NCBI RefSeq assembly: GCF_030408715.1
Contig: NZ_CP047202.1
Coordinates: 310,001 to 374,000 of the forward strand
DNA length: 64,000 nucleotides
Source of the DNA: Corynebacterium confusum
Lineage (GTDB): Bacteria; Actinomycetota; Actinomycetes; Mycobacteriales; Mycobacteriaceae
Direction of reading: 5' to 3'
In this document: one piece after another, positions 44,928-54,779 of the stretch
How positions within the stretch are numbered: the stretch's first letter is position 1
Layout of the letters: every line of letters begins with the position of its first letter
Made by a program: the position numbers and the translations under genes
The notes under the pieces: model-generated
What the model was told of the DNA's origin: nothing
The model's database searches: none
The model's input: the letters and a program-made list of their open reading frames with translations, nothing else

Positions 44928-47342
44928 ATGACGGAAGGAATGATTTCGGTCCGAGACGCCCACCTGCACAACCTGCGCCACGTCAACGTGGACTTGCCAC
45001 GCGGCAGGTTGGTTGCGGTCACGGGGGTCTCCGGTTCGGGTAAGTCGTCGCTGGCATTTGGCACCATCCACGGCGAGGGCCAGCGGCGGTATTTGGAGTC
45101 CGTGGCGCCGTTCGCCCGGCGGCTGATCGGCTCGGCCGTGGACCCGCAGGTCGAGTCCATCACTGGCCTGCCGCCCACGGTGGCGCTGCAGCAATCGACC
45201 TCCGGCGGCGGGGCGCGCTCCACCGTCGGGACGGTCTCCGCGATGGCGAATACGCTGCGACTGTTGTACTCCCGTGCCGGTAACAACCCGGAGGGGCTCT
45301 ACTCCGATTCCTTTTCCCCGAACACCCCGGAGGGCATGTGCCCGACCTGCCAGGGCCAGGGCGTCGAACACGTCCCGACGGAGGCCTCCATGGTCCCGGA
45401 TCCCACCTTGAGTATCGAAGACGGCGCCATCGCCGCTTGGCCGGGGGCGTGGGCCGGCAAGAATTTCCACGACATCCTGGAGGAACTGGGCTTCGACCTG
45501 GACAGCCCCTGGCAGGACCTGCCGGAAAAGGACCGGCAGTGGATCCTCTTCACCGACGAGCGGCCCGTCGTAACGGTCAAGCCACACCGCGGGGCCGACC
45601 AAATCCAGCGCAACTACCAGGGCACGTGGCGCTCTGTGGCCGGGTACCTGAACAAGACCCTGGCCGAGACCGAGTCGGACACCCTGCGCCGGCGCACCCT
45701 GTCCTTCATGGAATCGCGCAGCTGCCCCACCTGCCACGGCCGCCGGCTGAACCCGCGGGCACTCGAGGTCACCTACGCGGGCCGGCCCATCGATGTCACC
45801 AACGCGTTGCCGCTCGACCAGCTGCACGCCGAGCTGAGCGAGCGTGCTCCGGAAGAAAACTCGGCCGAGGACCTGCTGCTCAAGCAGCTGGTGCCGACGC
45901 TGGCCTCCGCGGTGGAACTGGGGCTGGGCCACCTCAGCCTGGATAGGCCCACCACCACGCTGTCGGCCGGTGAGCTGCAGCGCCTGCGCCTGGCCGGGCA
46001 GCTACGCGCCGGGCTCTTCGGCGTGGCCTACGTGCTCGACGAGCCCTCGGCGGGCCTGCACCCGCAGGAGCGCGCCGCGGTGGCGCAGATGTGCCAGCGC
46101 TTCCTCGCGGAGGGAAACAGCGTCCTGCTGGTCGAGCACGACATGAACCTGGTGGCCCAGGCCGACTGGATAGTCGACGTCGGGCCGCAGGCCGGCAGCG
46201 GCGGCGGGGAGATTGTCTTCTCCGGCCCTGTGGACGAAATCATGGACCAGACCGACTCGCCGACCGCGCGGGCGCTGCGCCACCGGAAGCGTGAGCCGAA
46301 GAACGCCCCGCGCGAGGCCACCGGCCAGCTGGAGCTGCGCGGCGTCCAGGCCCGCAACATGGACGACCTCACCTTGAACATCGGCCTGGGCCAGTTCACC
46401 GTGGTCGCCGGGGTGTCGGGCTCGGGCAAGTCCACGCTGGTCAGCACCGTTCTGGCCGGCAAGTTGCGCGAGGAACTCACCGCGGTGACGGACACCGAAG
46501 AAGCCGGCGGGTGGTCCATCGACTCCGTTGACGGGCTCGACCAGCTCAAACGCGTGGTGCAGATTACCCAGAAGCCCATCGGCCGCACGCCGCGCTCCAC
46601 CCTGGCCACCTACACCGGCCTCTTCGACGCGGTCCGCAAGCTTTTTGCCGGCACCGACTACGCCCGCGAGCGCAAGTGGACGGTCAGCCGCTTTTCCTAC
46701 AACACCAAGCAAGGCCAGTGCCCGACCTGCCAGGGCGCGGGCAAGATCGAGGTCGAGCTGGTCTTCCTTCCCGGCGCTTATACCACCTGCCCGGACTGCG
46801 GCGGGGCCCGCTACAACGCTAAGACCCTGGAGGCGACCTGGCGCGGCTACGCCATCGCCGACATCCTGGCCCTGACTGTGGACCAGGCCAGCGAGGTCTT
46901 CGACGCTGATGATAAGGCCGAGGCCAAGGTGGCGCGTGCCATCGAGACCCTCCAGGCCGTCGGGCTGGGCTACCTGCAGCTGGGGCAGGGCGCGCCGGAG
47001 CTGTCCGGCGGCGAGGCCCAGCGCATCAAGCTGGCCACCGAGCTGCAGCGCTCCCGCAACTCGCGCCGCGGCCACACCATGTACCTGCTGGACGAGCCCA
47101 CCACGGGCCTGCACCCGCAGGACGCCGCACTGCTGGGCGCCGAGCTCAACCGCCTCGTAGACGCCGGCAACAGCGTCGTGGTGGTGGAGCACGACCTGTC
47201 CTTTATCGCCCAGGCCGACCGCGTCGTGGAGATGGGCCCGGGCGCGGGCAGCCAGGGCGGGCAGATCGTCGCGGACGCGACATCGGCGGAGCTGGCGCAG
47301 CTGGATACTCCCACGGGAAAGGCCCTGCGCGCGGCCGTGTAA
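44928..47342 (+). CDS. UvrA-like ABC ATPase lacking the UvrB-binding domain
   Basis: Protein of 804 residues with the two ABC ATPase halves of UvrA. Half 1 has GVSGSGKSSLAFGTIHGEGQ and LSAGELQRLRLAGQL with LDEPSAGLHPQE. Half 2 has GVSGSGKSTLVSTVLAG and LSGGEAQRIKLATEL with LDEPTTGLHPQD. A zinc finger CPTCQGAG...CPDCGG is present before half 2's signature. After the first STVGTVSAMANTLRLLYSR block the roughly 120-residue UvrB-binding insert of canonical UvrA (about 940 residues) is missing. It is therefore a UvrA2/DrrC-type paralogue, in damage tolerance or drug resistance rather than standard excision repair. TAGGCT lies 7 bases before the ATG. Confidence 0.9.
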   Translation: MTEGMISVRDAHLHNLRHVNVDLPRGRLVAVTGVSGSGKSSLAFGTIHGEGQRRYLESVAPFARRLIGSAVDPQVESITGLPPTVALQQSTSGGGARSTVGTVSAMANTLRLLYSRAGNNPEGLYSDSFSPNTPEGMCPTCQGQGVEHVPTEASMVPDPTLSIEDGAIAAWPGAWAGKNFHDILEELGFDLDSPWQDLPEKDRQWILFTDERPVVTVKPHRGADQIQRNYQGTWRSVAGYLNKTLAETESDTLRRRTLSFMESRSCPTCHGRRLNPRALEVTYAGRPIDVTNALPLDQLHAELSERAPEENSAEDLLLKQLVPTLASAVELGLGHLSLDRPTTTLSAGELQRLRLAGQLRAGLFGVAYVLDEPSAGLHPQERAAVAQMCQRFLAEGNSVLLVEHDMNLVAQADWIVDVGPQAGSGGGEIVFSGPVDEIMDQTDSPTARALRHRKREPKNAPREATGQLELRGVQARNMDDLTLNIGLGQFTVVAGVSGSGKSTLVSTVLAGKLREELTAVTDTEEAGGWSIDSVDGLDQLKRVVQITQKPIGRTPRSTLATYTGLFDAVRKLFAGTDYARERKWTVSRFSYNTKQGQCPTCQGAGKIEVELVFLPGAYTTCPDCGGARYNAKTLEATWRGYAIADILALTVDQASEVFDADDKAEAKVARAIETLQAVGLGYLQLGQGAPELSGGEAQRIKLATELQRSRNSRRGHTMYLLDEPTTGLHPQDAALLGAELNRLVDAGNSVVVVEHDLSFIAQADRVVEMGPGAGSQGGQIVADATSAELAQLDTPTGKALRAAV

Positions 47343-47405
47343 ACGCTGCTGCCCGCCGGGGCGGGGCTGTACTCGGCACGCCCCGATCCGGTACTAATGG
47401 GAGTT

Positions 47406-48026
47406 ATGCCTAATCGTTACGATAATTCCGACGACGAGACGCGCTATATCGGCCGCGTCCCCAACAGTGGCAACCAGCGGCCGCAGGACCAACAGCCGCA
47501 GGGCGGCCAAGAGCGCCCGCGTCAGTACTTCCCGGGCGAATACGACCCGAACCAGCCCCAGACGCAGCAGTACCAGGCCGGCTACCACCAGGACAACTAC
47601 CAGGGTGGCTACCAAGATAACCACCAGGGCAATTACCAGCAGCCGGTGAGCGACTACGAGCCGCCGCGGGAGAAGAAGTCCGGCTCGGGCCTGGCCGGGG
47701 TCCTGGGTGCCCTGGCCGTCCTGGCGCTGGTGGCCGCCGGAGCGCTGTTCTTCCTGTGGCGCAACGCCGCCAGCGAGGCGGACAAGCCCGCGCCGGAGCC
47801 GGTGACCGAGACGGTCACCCACACCACGCAGTCACCGACCACCGTCACCGAAACCGAGACCACCACGGATAGCTCCGGCGAGGGCGAGAGCCTCCGAGAC
47901 CGCGGCCGGGATCTGATCCCGTCGGAGGTGCCGGATGAGCTGTTGCCAGAGAACACCGAAGACATGGATGTCGAGGGCTGGCTGCAGGATCTCTTCGGCG
48001 AAGGCGGAGCACTGGAAAACCAGTAG
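47406..48026 (+). CDS. Single-pass membrane protein with Gln/Tyr-rich N terminus
   Basis: Protein of 206 residues: a 90-residue cytoplasmic part rich in Gln, Asn, Tyr and Pro, with repeated YQ and NYQ units, one membrane helix (GLAGVLGALAVLALVAAGALFF), and an acidic Thr/Glu-rich external part. A TACTAAT box ends 7 bases before ATG 47406, so the in-frame ATG at 47397 lies within the promoter. It is 21 bases upstream of menD. Function unknown. Confidence 0.75.
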   Translation: MPNRYDNSDDETRYIGRVPNSGNQRPQDQQPQGGQERPRQYFPGEYDPNQPQTQQYQAGYHQDNYQGGYQDNHQGNYQQPVSDYEPPREKKSGSGLAGVLGALAVLALVAAGALFFLWRNAASEADKPAPEPVTETVTHTTQSPTTVTETETTTDSSGEGESLRDRGRDLIPSEVPDELLPENTEDMDVEGWLQDLFGEGGALENQ

Positions 48027-48047
48027 AGGCAGCTAGACTTAGCCACT

Positions 48048-49709
48048 ATGACTGGCACGCAAGACAATTCCCCCGCCCGCGCGACCGACGCCACCGAGTT
48101 GGCGCGGGCAGTCGCAAGCGAACTAGCTAAACACCTCACCGACGTGGTCATCTGCCCGGGCTCCCGCAACGCGCCGCTGTCGCTGGCGCTGATTGCCCAG
48201 CCGGGCATCCGCGTCCACACCCGCCTGGACGAGCGCGCCGCCGCCTTCCTGGCGCTGGGCATGGCGCGGATCCAGCGCCGCGCGGTCGGGGTCGTGATGA
48301 CCTCTGGCACCGCGGTGGCGCACACGCTGCCGGCGATGATCGAAGCCTCCTACGCGCACCTGCCACTGGCCGTGATTTCGGCCGATCGCCCCGCGCGCCT
48401 AGTCGGCACGGGTGCCTCCCAGACCATCGAACAGCAGGGGATTTTCGGTCGCTACGCCGAGACCACCCAGGTCACCACGGTCGAAGACGCCGCCAACATC
48501 GGCGAGCGCTTCGCCCGCGACCAGCAGATTCACATCAATGTCGCGCTGGACAACCCGCTGGTCGGCGAGCAGCTGCCGGAGCCGGGCGCTGCCCCGGCGA
48601 GCGCGCCGCGGGCATCGAGCGCGGGCTGGGTCGACCACGGCGAGGTGGAGATCGACTTGAGCCGCAACACCCTGGTCATCGCCGGCGACGAGGCCTGGGC
48701 CGTGGAGGGCCTAGAAGACGTGCCCACCATCGCCGAGCCCAGCGCCCCGGCGCCGTACCACCCGGTGCACCCGACGGCGGCGCACATCTTCCGCCGGGCC
48801 CAGGTCAGCGCGAACGACTACGTGGTCAACACGAAGGTCGAGCAGGTCATCGTGGTCGGACACCCGACCCTGCACCGCGCGGTGCTGGCGCTTATCAATG
48901 ATCCGGATATCGAGCTGGTCACCCTCTCGCGCACCGCAGACTTCACCAACCCGCGCGGGGAGCGCGCCCGCCGCGGCACCCGCGTGAAGGTCACCGGCGA
49001 GGTCAGCCGCGAGTGGTACCGCATCTGCCAGGGCGCGGCCGAGGTCGGCGCCGAGGCGGTGCGCTCCGCGCTGGAGAACGAGGACTACGGCTTCACTGGC
49101 CTGCACGCGGCCGCCGCGGTCGCCGACACCCTGGCGGTGGGCGACTACTTCGTGGTGGGCGCTTCCAACCCGGTGCGGGACGCCTCCCTGGTGGGGCTGC
49201 CCTTTGACGGGGTGGAGACCTATTCCCAGCGCGGGGTCGCCGGCATCGACGGCACCGTGGCCCAGGCCGTCGGCATCGCGCTGGCCGGCCAGTCTCTGCA
49301 CGCGGACCTGCCGCGGGCCCCGCGCACCGTGGCGCTTCTGGGAGACGTCACCTTCCTCCACGACGCCTCCTCGCTGCTCATCGGGCCGGATAACCCGCGC
49401 CCGGAGAACCTCACCATCGTGGTGGCCAACGACGGCGGCGGCGGTATCTTCGAGACCCTGGAGGTCGGCCGGGAGGGGCTGCGCGGCTCCTTCGAGCAGG
49501 CCTTCGGCACCCCGCACGAGGCGGACATCGAGTCCCTGGTCCACGGTTATGGCGCCGACTACCGCCGCGCCGAGACCCCGCAGGAGCTCCTCGACGTGCT
49601 GGCGGAGCTGAAGGAATACTCCGCCGGCGTGACCGTGGTCGAGGCCCGCACGACCCGGGAAACCCGCCGCGGCCTGAACGCGGCCATCCGTTCCCACGCC
49701 GGCGAATAG
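48048..49709 (+). CDS. menD: SEPHCHC synthase (MenD)
   Basis: Thiamine-diphosphate enzyme of 553 residues joining isochorismate and 2-oxoglutarate. The N-terminal block [15 protein letters not shown] and [13 protein letters not shown] are typical, and the ThDP motif runs from [13 protein letters not shown] to [18 protein letters not shown] (48034-48039) lies 8 bases before the ATG (leaderless). The next gene starts 13 bases after the stop. Confidence 0.96.
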   Translation: MTGTQDNSPARATDATELARAVASELAKHLTDVVICPGSRNAPLSLALIAQPGIRVHTRLDERAAAFLALGMARIQRRAVGVVMTSGTAVAHTLPAMIEASYAHLPLAVISADRPARLVGTGASQTIEQQGIFGRYAETTQVTTVEDAANIGERFARDQQIHINVALDNPLVGEQLPEPGAAPASAPRASSAGWVDHGEVEIDLSRNTLVIAGDEAWAVEGLEDVPTIAEPSAPAPYHPVHPTAAHIFRRAQVSANDYVVNTKVEQVIVVGHPTLHRAVLALINDPDIELVTLSRTADFTNPRGERARRGTRVKVTGEVSREWYRICQGAAEVGAEAVRSALENEDYGFTGLHAAAAVADTLAVGDYFVVGASNPVRDASLVGLPFDGVETYSQRGVAGIDGTVAQAVGIALAGQSLHADLPRAPRTVALLGDVTFLHDASSLLIGPDNPRPENLTIVVANDGGGGIFETLEVGREGLRGSFEQAFGTPHEADIESLVHGYGADYRRAETPQELLDVLAELKEYSAGVTVVEARTTRETRRGLNAAIRSHAGE

Positions 49710-49722
49710 GTAGACCCACCCC

Positions 49723-50166
49723 ATGCAGCAGAGACGTCACCGTCCCGCCATCCTGCGCCGACGCGGCCGCCAGCTCATCTTAGGCGCCTACGCCGTGATG
49801 ATCGTCGCCTCGATCGCGCTGGTGATAGGCCCCTGGCTCAACGACCGGGAGATCAACCAGAACCCGGGGCGGGCCCTGGCGACCGTCACGGACATCGACT
49901 GGCTGCGCACCACCGTCGACTTCCAGGACGAATCCGGTCTCTACCACTCCCCGGAGACCGGGTTGCTCTACCCTTCCGGGCTGGGCGAGGGGCAGCGCGT
50001 GTGGGTGTCCTATTCCACCGCCGACCCGGAACTGGTCAAGGTGGAGGGCCGCGAGTGGACCCTGGCGGTCATCCCGGCGCTGTCCGTGTGGGCCGTGTCC
50101 ACGGCGGCGGCTGCCGTATTGTGGTGGTTGTTAAACCGGGCAACCCGGAGTGTTAATAAAAATTAA
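49723..50166 (+). CDS. DUF3592-like membrane protein
   Basis: Protein of 147 residues with a basic N terminus, a helix over about 18-40, an external beta-rich domain (ATVTDIDWLRTTVDFQDESG and GEGQRVWVSYSTADPELV) and a second helix near 113-137. The pattern fits DUF3592. It sits between menD and pimB' and is probably cotranscribed with menD, as in other corynebacteria. Function unknown. Confidence 0.78.
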   Translation: MQQRRHRPAILRRRGRQLILGAYAVMIVASIALVIGPWLNDREINQNPGRALATVTDIDWLRTTVDFQDESGLYHSPETGLLYPSGLGEGQRVWVSYSTADPELVKVEGREWTLAVIPALSVWAVSTAAAAVLWWLLNRATRSVNKN

Positions 50167-50222
50167 CCTCAAGTTCGCGCCCGGGCCACCAGCGGTTGAG
50201 TTTGATGAACAAGGATGAGCGT

Positions 50223-51422
50223 ATGCGAGTAGCCATAGTTGCGGAATCTTTCCTCCCGAACGTCAACGGCGTGACCAACTCGGTCCTGCGCGTGCTCGAG
50301 CACCTGCACGCCAACGGGCACGAGGCCCTGGTGGTCGCGCCGGGCGCGCGGGACGGCCAGGAAGAAATCGCAGACTACTTGGGTTTCCGCATTCGCCGCG
50401 TGCCCACCGTGCGGGTGCCGCTGGTGGACTCCCTGCCCGTCGGTGTACCGACCACGGAGGTGCTCGGCAGCCTGCGCGAGTTCCAGCCGGACATCATCCA
50501 CCTAGCCAGCCCCTTCGTCCTGGGCGCGGCCGGGGCGTTTTCCGCCCGGCAGCTGCGCATCCCGGCCGTGGCGCTCTACCAGACCGACGTGGCAGGCTTT
50601 GCCACCAAGTACCACGCCTCCGCTCTGGCGCACGGCGTGTGGGAGTGGCTGCGGATCATCCACAACTCCTGCCAGATGACCCTGGCGCCGTCCACGCCCA
50701 CCATCGAGGACCTGCAAAAGCACAACGTGCGCAACGTCCGCCGCTGGGGCCGCGGCGTGGACGCGGAGCTGTTCCACCCCTCCAAGCGGGATGAGAAGCT
50801 GCGCCGCAGCTGGGATGCCAGCGGCAAGAAGAACATCGTCGGCTTCGTGGGCCGCCTGGCCGCCGAAAAGGGCGTGCACCGGCTCAGCGCGCTCAACGAC
50901 CGGGACGATATCCAGCTGGTCATCGTGGGCGATGGCCCGGAACGCCCCCTGCTGGAGGCCCAGCTGTCCACCGCGGTCTTCACCGGCGCCCTGAAGGGCG
51001 AGGAGCTGGCGCGCGCGTACGCGAGCCTCGACCTGTTCGTCCACGCCGGCGAGTTCGAGACCTTTTGCCAGTCCATCCAGGAGGCCCAGGCCTCCGGCGT
51101 GCCGACCATCGGCCCGCGCGCGGGCGGCCCGGTCGACCTCATCGACGAGGGCTACAACGGCCTCCTGCTGGACGTCGACACCTTCATCGAGGACCTGCCG
51201 CGCGCGGTCGAGGCCCTGCTCAACCCGGAGATCCACGCGGAGCTGTGCGCCAATGCCCGGGAATCCATCCGCACCAAGACCTGGGAAGGGCTGTGCGAAC
51301 AGCTCATGGGCTACTACGCCGAGGTGCTGGAGGAGACCCGTCGGGTGCCGCTGACCATCCTGGGGCAGCGCCCGGAGCTGCCGCGTTGGGCCGCGCGCGC
51401 CCTCGGCGCCCGAGTGGCCTAG
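50223..51422 (+). CDS. pimB: Mannosyltransferase PimB'
   Basis: GT4-family glycosyltransferase of 399 residues. It opens with MRVAIVAESFLPNVNGVTNS, has VGFVGRLAAEKGVHRL for the donor site, and the EX7E-type motif in ETFCQSIQEAQASGVPTIGPRAGGPVDLI. In corynebacteria the enzyme encoded between menD and menG is PimB', which adds the second mannose to phosphatidylinositol mannoside for envelope lipoglycans; the name rests on this position and family. ATG 50223 has AAGGA 7 bases upstream. Confidence 0.88.
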   Translation: MRVAIVAESFLPNVNGVTNSVLRVLEHLHANGHEALVVAPGARDGQEEIADYLGFRIRRVPTVRVPLVDSLPVGVPTTEVLGSLREFQPDIIHLASPFVLGAAGAFSARQLRIPAVALYQTDVAGFATKYHASALAHGVWEWLRIIHNSCQMTLAPSTPTIEDLQKHNVRNVRRWGRGVDAELFHPSKRDEKLRRSWDASGKKNIVGFVGRLAAEKGVHRLSALNDRDDIQLVIVGDGPERPLLEAQLSTAVFTGALKGEELARAYASLDLFVHAGEFETFCQSIQEAQASGVPTIGPRAGGPVDLIDEGYNGLLLDVDTFIEDLPRAVEALLNPEIHAELCANARESIRTKTWEGLCEQLMGYYAEVLEETRRVPLTILGQRPELPRWAARALGARVA

Positions 51423-51433
51423 ACTAGACAGCC

Positions 51434-52126
51434 GTGGCTAAGGCAAATCTGGACAAGGAACCCTTCGACGTCGCGCACATGTTTGACGCGGTCGGGGAGA
51501 AATACGATCTGACCAACACGGTCCTGTCCTTCGGGCAGGACGCCGGTTGGCGTAAGCGCACCCGCGAGCGCCTCAACCTGCAGCCGGGCGAGAAGGTCCT
51601 CGACCTGGCCGCCGGCACCGCGGTGTCCACCGTGGAGCTGTCCAAGTCCGGCGCCTGGTGCGTGGCGTGCGACTTCTCCCGCGGCATGCTGGCCGCCGGC
51701 CGCGACCGCAACGTGCCCAAGGTGGCCGGCGACGGCATGCAGCTGCCGTTCGCGGACAACACCTTCGACGCGGTGACCATCTCCTACGGCCTGCGCAACA
51801 TCCACGACTTCGAGCTGGGCCTGCGGGAGATGGCGCGCGTGACCAAGCCCGGCGGGCGCCTGGCGGTCGCGGAGTTCTCCAAGCCCGTGGTGCCGGTCTT
51901 CGGCACGGTCTACAAGGAGTACCTGACCCGCCTGCTGCCGCCCATCGCCCGCGTGGTCTCCTCCAACCCGGAGGCCTATATCTACCTGGCAGAATCCATC
52001 CGCGCCTGGCCGGACCAGGAGGAGCTGGTCCAAGCCATCAACTCCAACGGCTGGTCTAACGCCGGCTGGCAGAACCTCACGCTCGGCATCGTGGCGTTGC
52101 ACTCGGCCACCAAGCCGGAGGAATAG
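51434..52126 (+). CDS. menG: Demethylmenaquinone methyltransferase
   Basis: UbiE/MenG-family SAM methyltransferase of 230 residues. [20 protein letters not shown] is the family N-terminal block, [16 protein letters not shown] the SAM motif I, and [22 protein letters not shown] the second signature. It performs the last step of menaquinone synthesis. TAGACT (51420-51425) lies 8 bases before GTG 51434, so it may be made from a leaderless mRNA within the pimB' end. Confidence 0.95.
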   Translation: MAKANLDKEPFDVAHMFDAVGEKYDLTNTVLSFGQDAGWRKRTRERLNLQPGEKVLDLAAGTAVSTVELSKSGAWCVACDFSRGMLAAGRDRNVPKVAGDGMQLPFADNTFDAVTISYGLRNIHDFELGLREMARVTKPGGRLAVAEFSKPVVPVFGTVYKEYLTRLLPPIARVVSSNPEAYIYLAESIRAWPDQEELVQAINSNGWSNAGWQNLTLGIVALHSATKPEE

Positions 52127-52130
52127 CTCT

Positions 52131-53393
52131 TTAAGCCGCGTCCCAGAGCGGGGAGCCGCGCCGGGCGCTGGAAACGGTGTGGCCGGCTAGCCGCCAGGCG
52201 CGGGCGATGAGATCGCGGTCCTGCTCGGTGACCAGGTTGCCCATCAGGCGCGCGGCCGCCGGCATGAGGGCCCGGCCCACCGGCCCGCGCAGGCCCACCG
52301 GTCCGACCACGGGCAGGAACTGCGGGTAGGTCAGAAGGCGGGCGGCGGTCCGCGCCAGCACGAAGGCCTCGCCGTAATCCGCGCGCAAACGGTCCGGCCA
52401 GGCCAGGGTGAAGTCCTTCGGGCCCAGCATCTCCACCGCGCTCCGGGCGGTTTCCAGCCCGTAGTCGATGCCCTCGCCGTTGAGCGGGTTCACGCAGGCG
52501 GCCGCGTCCCCGATGAGCATCCAGTTGTCGCCCGCCACGTGGGAAACCGCCCCGCCCATGGGCAGCAGGGCCGAGGCCACCGCCTGGGTGGGGCCCAGCT
52601 GCCAGTCGGCGCGCTGCTGCTCGGCGTAGTGCTCCAGCAGCTTCTTGGTGTTGATCTTGGCCGGGCGCTTGTCCGTGGACAGCGCCCCGCAGCCCAGGTT
52701 GACCTGGCCGGATTCGGCCCCCAGCGGGAAAATCCAGCCGTAGCCGGGCTGGACGGTGCCGTCGTTGTCCTTGAGCTCCACGTGGGAGTGCATCCAGGGC
52801 TCGTCCGCAAACGGGCTGTCGCAGTAAGAGCGCGCGGCGATCCCGTAGACCTCCCCGCGGTGCCAGGTCCGGCCCAGCTGCTTGCCGAAAGTGGAGCGCA
52901 CCCCGTCGGCCACGATGACCCAGCGCGGGCGCACCGTCTGCTCGCCCACCTGGAAAGACTCCACGCGGTTGCCGGCCACCTGCGGATTGGTGGCCGGCGC
53001 GCCGAGCAGGGGAGTGGCGCCTGCGGCGACGGCGGCTTCGAAGACCAGGTTGTCGAAGTCGTGGCGCGGCAGGGCGGAGCCTTCCGCGCACGGGTACGTG
53101 CTCGGCCAAGAGGCGGTGACGTGCCCGCCGTAGCCGTGCAGCTTCAGCCCTCGGTTGCGGTAGCCCGGGTTGACCGTGATGCCCAGCTGGTCCAGCTGGT
53201 GCATGGCCCGCGGAGTGAGCCCGTCGCCGCAGGTCTTGTCGCGGGGGAAGGGGGCGGCATCGACAAGCAGCACCTCGTAGTCGGCGCGGGAGGCGTGGAT
53301 GGCGGCGGCCGAACCGGCCGGCCCGGCGCCGATGACCGCCACGTCGCAAGTGAGTGGGGAAGATGCGGGGATGTGCTGAGTCTGTGCCGACAT
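52131..53393 (-). CDS. menJ: Geranylgeranyl reductase family FAD enzyme (MenJ-like)
   Basis: FAD-dependent reductase of 420 residues: VIGAGPAGSAAAIHASRA at the N terminus, CGDGLTPRAMHQLDQLG, and GDAAACVNPLNGEGIDYGLETA for FAD binding near the C-terminal half. The family partly saturates isoprenoid chains; in mycobacteria MenJ hydrogenates one unit of menaquinone, and the location beside menG supports the same substrate here. Convergent with menG with only four bases between. Confidence 0.88.
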   Translation of the reverse strand: MSAQTQHIPASSPLTCDVAVIGAGPAGSAAAIHASRADYEVLLVDAAPFPRDKTCGDGLTPRAMHQLDQLGITVNPGYRNRGLKLHGYGGHVTASWPSTYPCAEGSALPRHDFDNLVFEAAVAAGATPLLGAPATNPQVAGNRVESFQVGEQTVRPRWVIVADGVRSTFGKQLGRTWHRGEVYGIAARSYCDSPFADEPWMHSHVELKDNDGTVQPGYGWIFPLGAESGQVNLGCGALSTDKRPAKINTKKLLEHYAEQQRADWQLGPTQAVASALLPMGGAVSHVAGDNWMLIGDAAACVNPLNGEGIDYGLETARSAVEMLGPKDFTLAWPDRLRADYGEAFVLARTAARLLTYPQFLPVVGPVGLRGPVGRALMPAAARLMGNLVTEQDRDLIARAWRLAGHTVSSARRGSPLWDAA

Positions 53394-53508
53394 GCCTCCT
53401 ATTGTCGCATGCGCGCTTGCCCGCCGACCCCTCGAGTATGTCTAAAAACCAGTATTGGACTACGGTTGAGGGAGTTAGATTAGAGTATCGACCCCAAGGA
53501 TCGCCTCC

Positions 53509-54525
53509 ATGACCAACGGCCCGACATCGTTTCACGGCTCCTCGCAGTCCGTGGACTTGGGAGACCCCCAGCTGAACCAGCGCGTGGGGGCAGGCGTGGC
53601 AGCCGTCGAAGAATTGCTGCGCACTGAGATTACTCAGGGAGAGGATTTCGTCCACGAAAAGGCTCTCTACCTCGCGGCAGCCGGCGGCAAGCGCTTCCGC
53701 CCCGTCATGGCTTTGCTAGCCAGCGAATACGGCCCCGAGCCCGGCTCCGCCCGGGTGGTCAAGGCCGCCACCTCCGTGGAGATGGTGCACGTGGCCACCC
53801 TCTACCACGACGACGTCATGGACGAGGCCGAGCGCCGCCGCGGCGTGGAATCCGCCAACTCCCGCTGGGGCAACTCCGTGGCCATCCTGGCCGGCGACGC
53901 CCTGCTGGCGCACGCCTCCCGCCTGATGAGCCAGCTGGATACCCACACCGTTGAGCACTTCGCCGAGACCTTCCAGATCCTGGTCACCGGGCAGATGCGC
54001 GAGACCATCGGGGCAGGCGAGGCGAACGCCATCGAGCACTACCGCGCCGTCATCGAGGAAAAGACCGCGGTGCTCATCGCCTCCGCCGGCTACCTGGGTG
54101 CCTACCACTCCGGCGCCGCCCCAGAGCACGCGCAGGCGCTCAAGCGCATCGGCAGCGCCGTCGGCATGATCTTCCAGATAGTCGACGACATCATCGACAT
54201 CTTCTCTGCCCCGGAGGAGTCCGGGAAGACTCCGGGCACCGACCTGCGCGAGGGTGTGTTCACCCTGCCGGTGCTCTACGCCCTGGAGGAAGACAGCCCC
54301 GCGGGCGAGCAGCTGCGCGAGCTGCTGACCGGCCCGCTGGAGGACGACGCCACGGTCGAGCGCGCCATCGACCTGCTGCGCCAGTCCGCCGGCCGGGAGA
54401 AGGCCCTGGACGACGTGCGCTACTACCTGGACCAGGTGGATACCGAACTGGACCGCCTGCCGGACAACTCCGCCACCACAGCGCTGCGGCAGCTGGCCAG
54501 CTACACCGTCAAGCGCGTGGGCTAA
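53509..54525 (+). CDS. Polyprenyl diphosphate synthase
   Basis: trans-Polyprenyl diphosphate synthase of 338 residues with both aspartate-rich motifs: LYHDDVMDEAERRRG (first) and FQIVDDIIDIFSA (second), plus GGKRFRPVMALLAS. It builds the long prenyl chain, most likely for menaquinone given the menG-menJ context (IspB/HepT/GrcC-like). A TAGAGT box lies about 30 bases upstream, and AAGGA serves as ribosome-binding site. Confidence 0.93.
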   Translation: MTNGPTSFHGSSQSVDLGDPQLNQRVGAGVAAVEELLRTEITQGEDFVHEKALYLAAAGGKRFRPVMALLASEYGPEPGSARVVKAATSVEMVHVATLYHDDVMDEAERRRGVESANSRWGNSVAILAGDALLAHASRLMSQLDTHTVEHFAETFQILVTGQMRETIGAGEANAIEHYRAVIEEKTAVLIASAGYLGAYHSGAAPEHAQALKRIGSAVGMIFQIVDDIIDIFSAPEESGKTPGTDLREGVFTLPVLYALEEDSPAGEQLRELLTGPLEDDATVERAIDLLRQSAGREKALDDVRYYLDQVDTELDRLPDNSATTALRQLASYTVKRVG

Positions 54526-54553
54526 GCCCTGCCCGAAAAACTCGTTGCGATAG

Positions 54554-54590
54554 CCCCCTTGCCTGCCGATTTGTGTCGGGCAGGGGGTTT
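54554..54590 (+). terminator. Terminator-like hairpin after the polyprenyl synthase gene
   Basis: CCCCCTTGCCTGCCGA on the left pairs imperfectly with TCGGGCAGGGGG (54576-54587), followed by TTT, just before the tRNA-Tyr promoter region. Confidence 0.5.
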
Positions 54591-54623
54591 CGTAGTAGAG
54601 TAACTACTCGCACCAAGGTGCAC

Positions 54624-54708
54624 GCCAGGTTGCCCGAGCGGCCAAAGGGAGCGGACTGTAAATCCGCCGGCATTGCCTTCAGAAGTTCGAATCTTCTACC
54701 TGGCACCA
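54624..54708 (+). tRNA. tRNA-Tyr (GTA)
   Basis: An 85-base class II tRNA: acceptor GCCAGGT (54624-54630) pairs with ACCTGGC (54698-54704). The anticodon GTA is at 54658-54660 in the loop CTGTAAA. A long variable arm is present, and the T arm contains GTTCGAATC. The CCA end is encoded (54706-54708). Confidence 0.96.
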
Positions 54709-54751
54709 ACAACAGCTCCCCTTCACGAAGAGTGAAGGGGAGCTGTTGTTG
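54707..54751. terminator. 20-bp perfect hairpin abutting tRNA-Tyr
   Basis: Bases 54707-54726 and 54732-54751 form 20 uninterrupted pairs around the loop GAAGA. The left arm begins with the C and A of the tRNA CCA end. There is no T tract, but the position between tRNA-Tyr and the convergent peptidase gene suits a bidirectional terminator or a processing signal. Confidence 0.75.
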
Positions 54752-54779
54752 TACCCGCGGGGCCGGGACGAGTTCTTTC

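Noticed and set aside
51982..53655. A 557-codon minus-strand frame overlapping menJ
   Set aside because: It is the +1 shadow of the MenJ-like gene, Arg/Ala/Gly-rich and without motifs.
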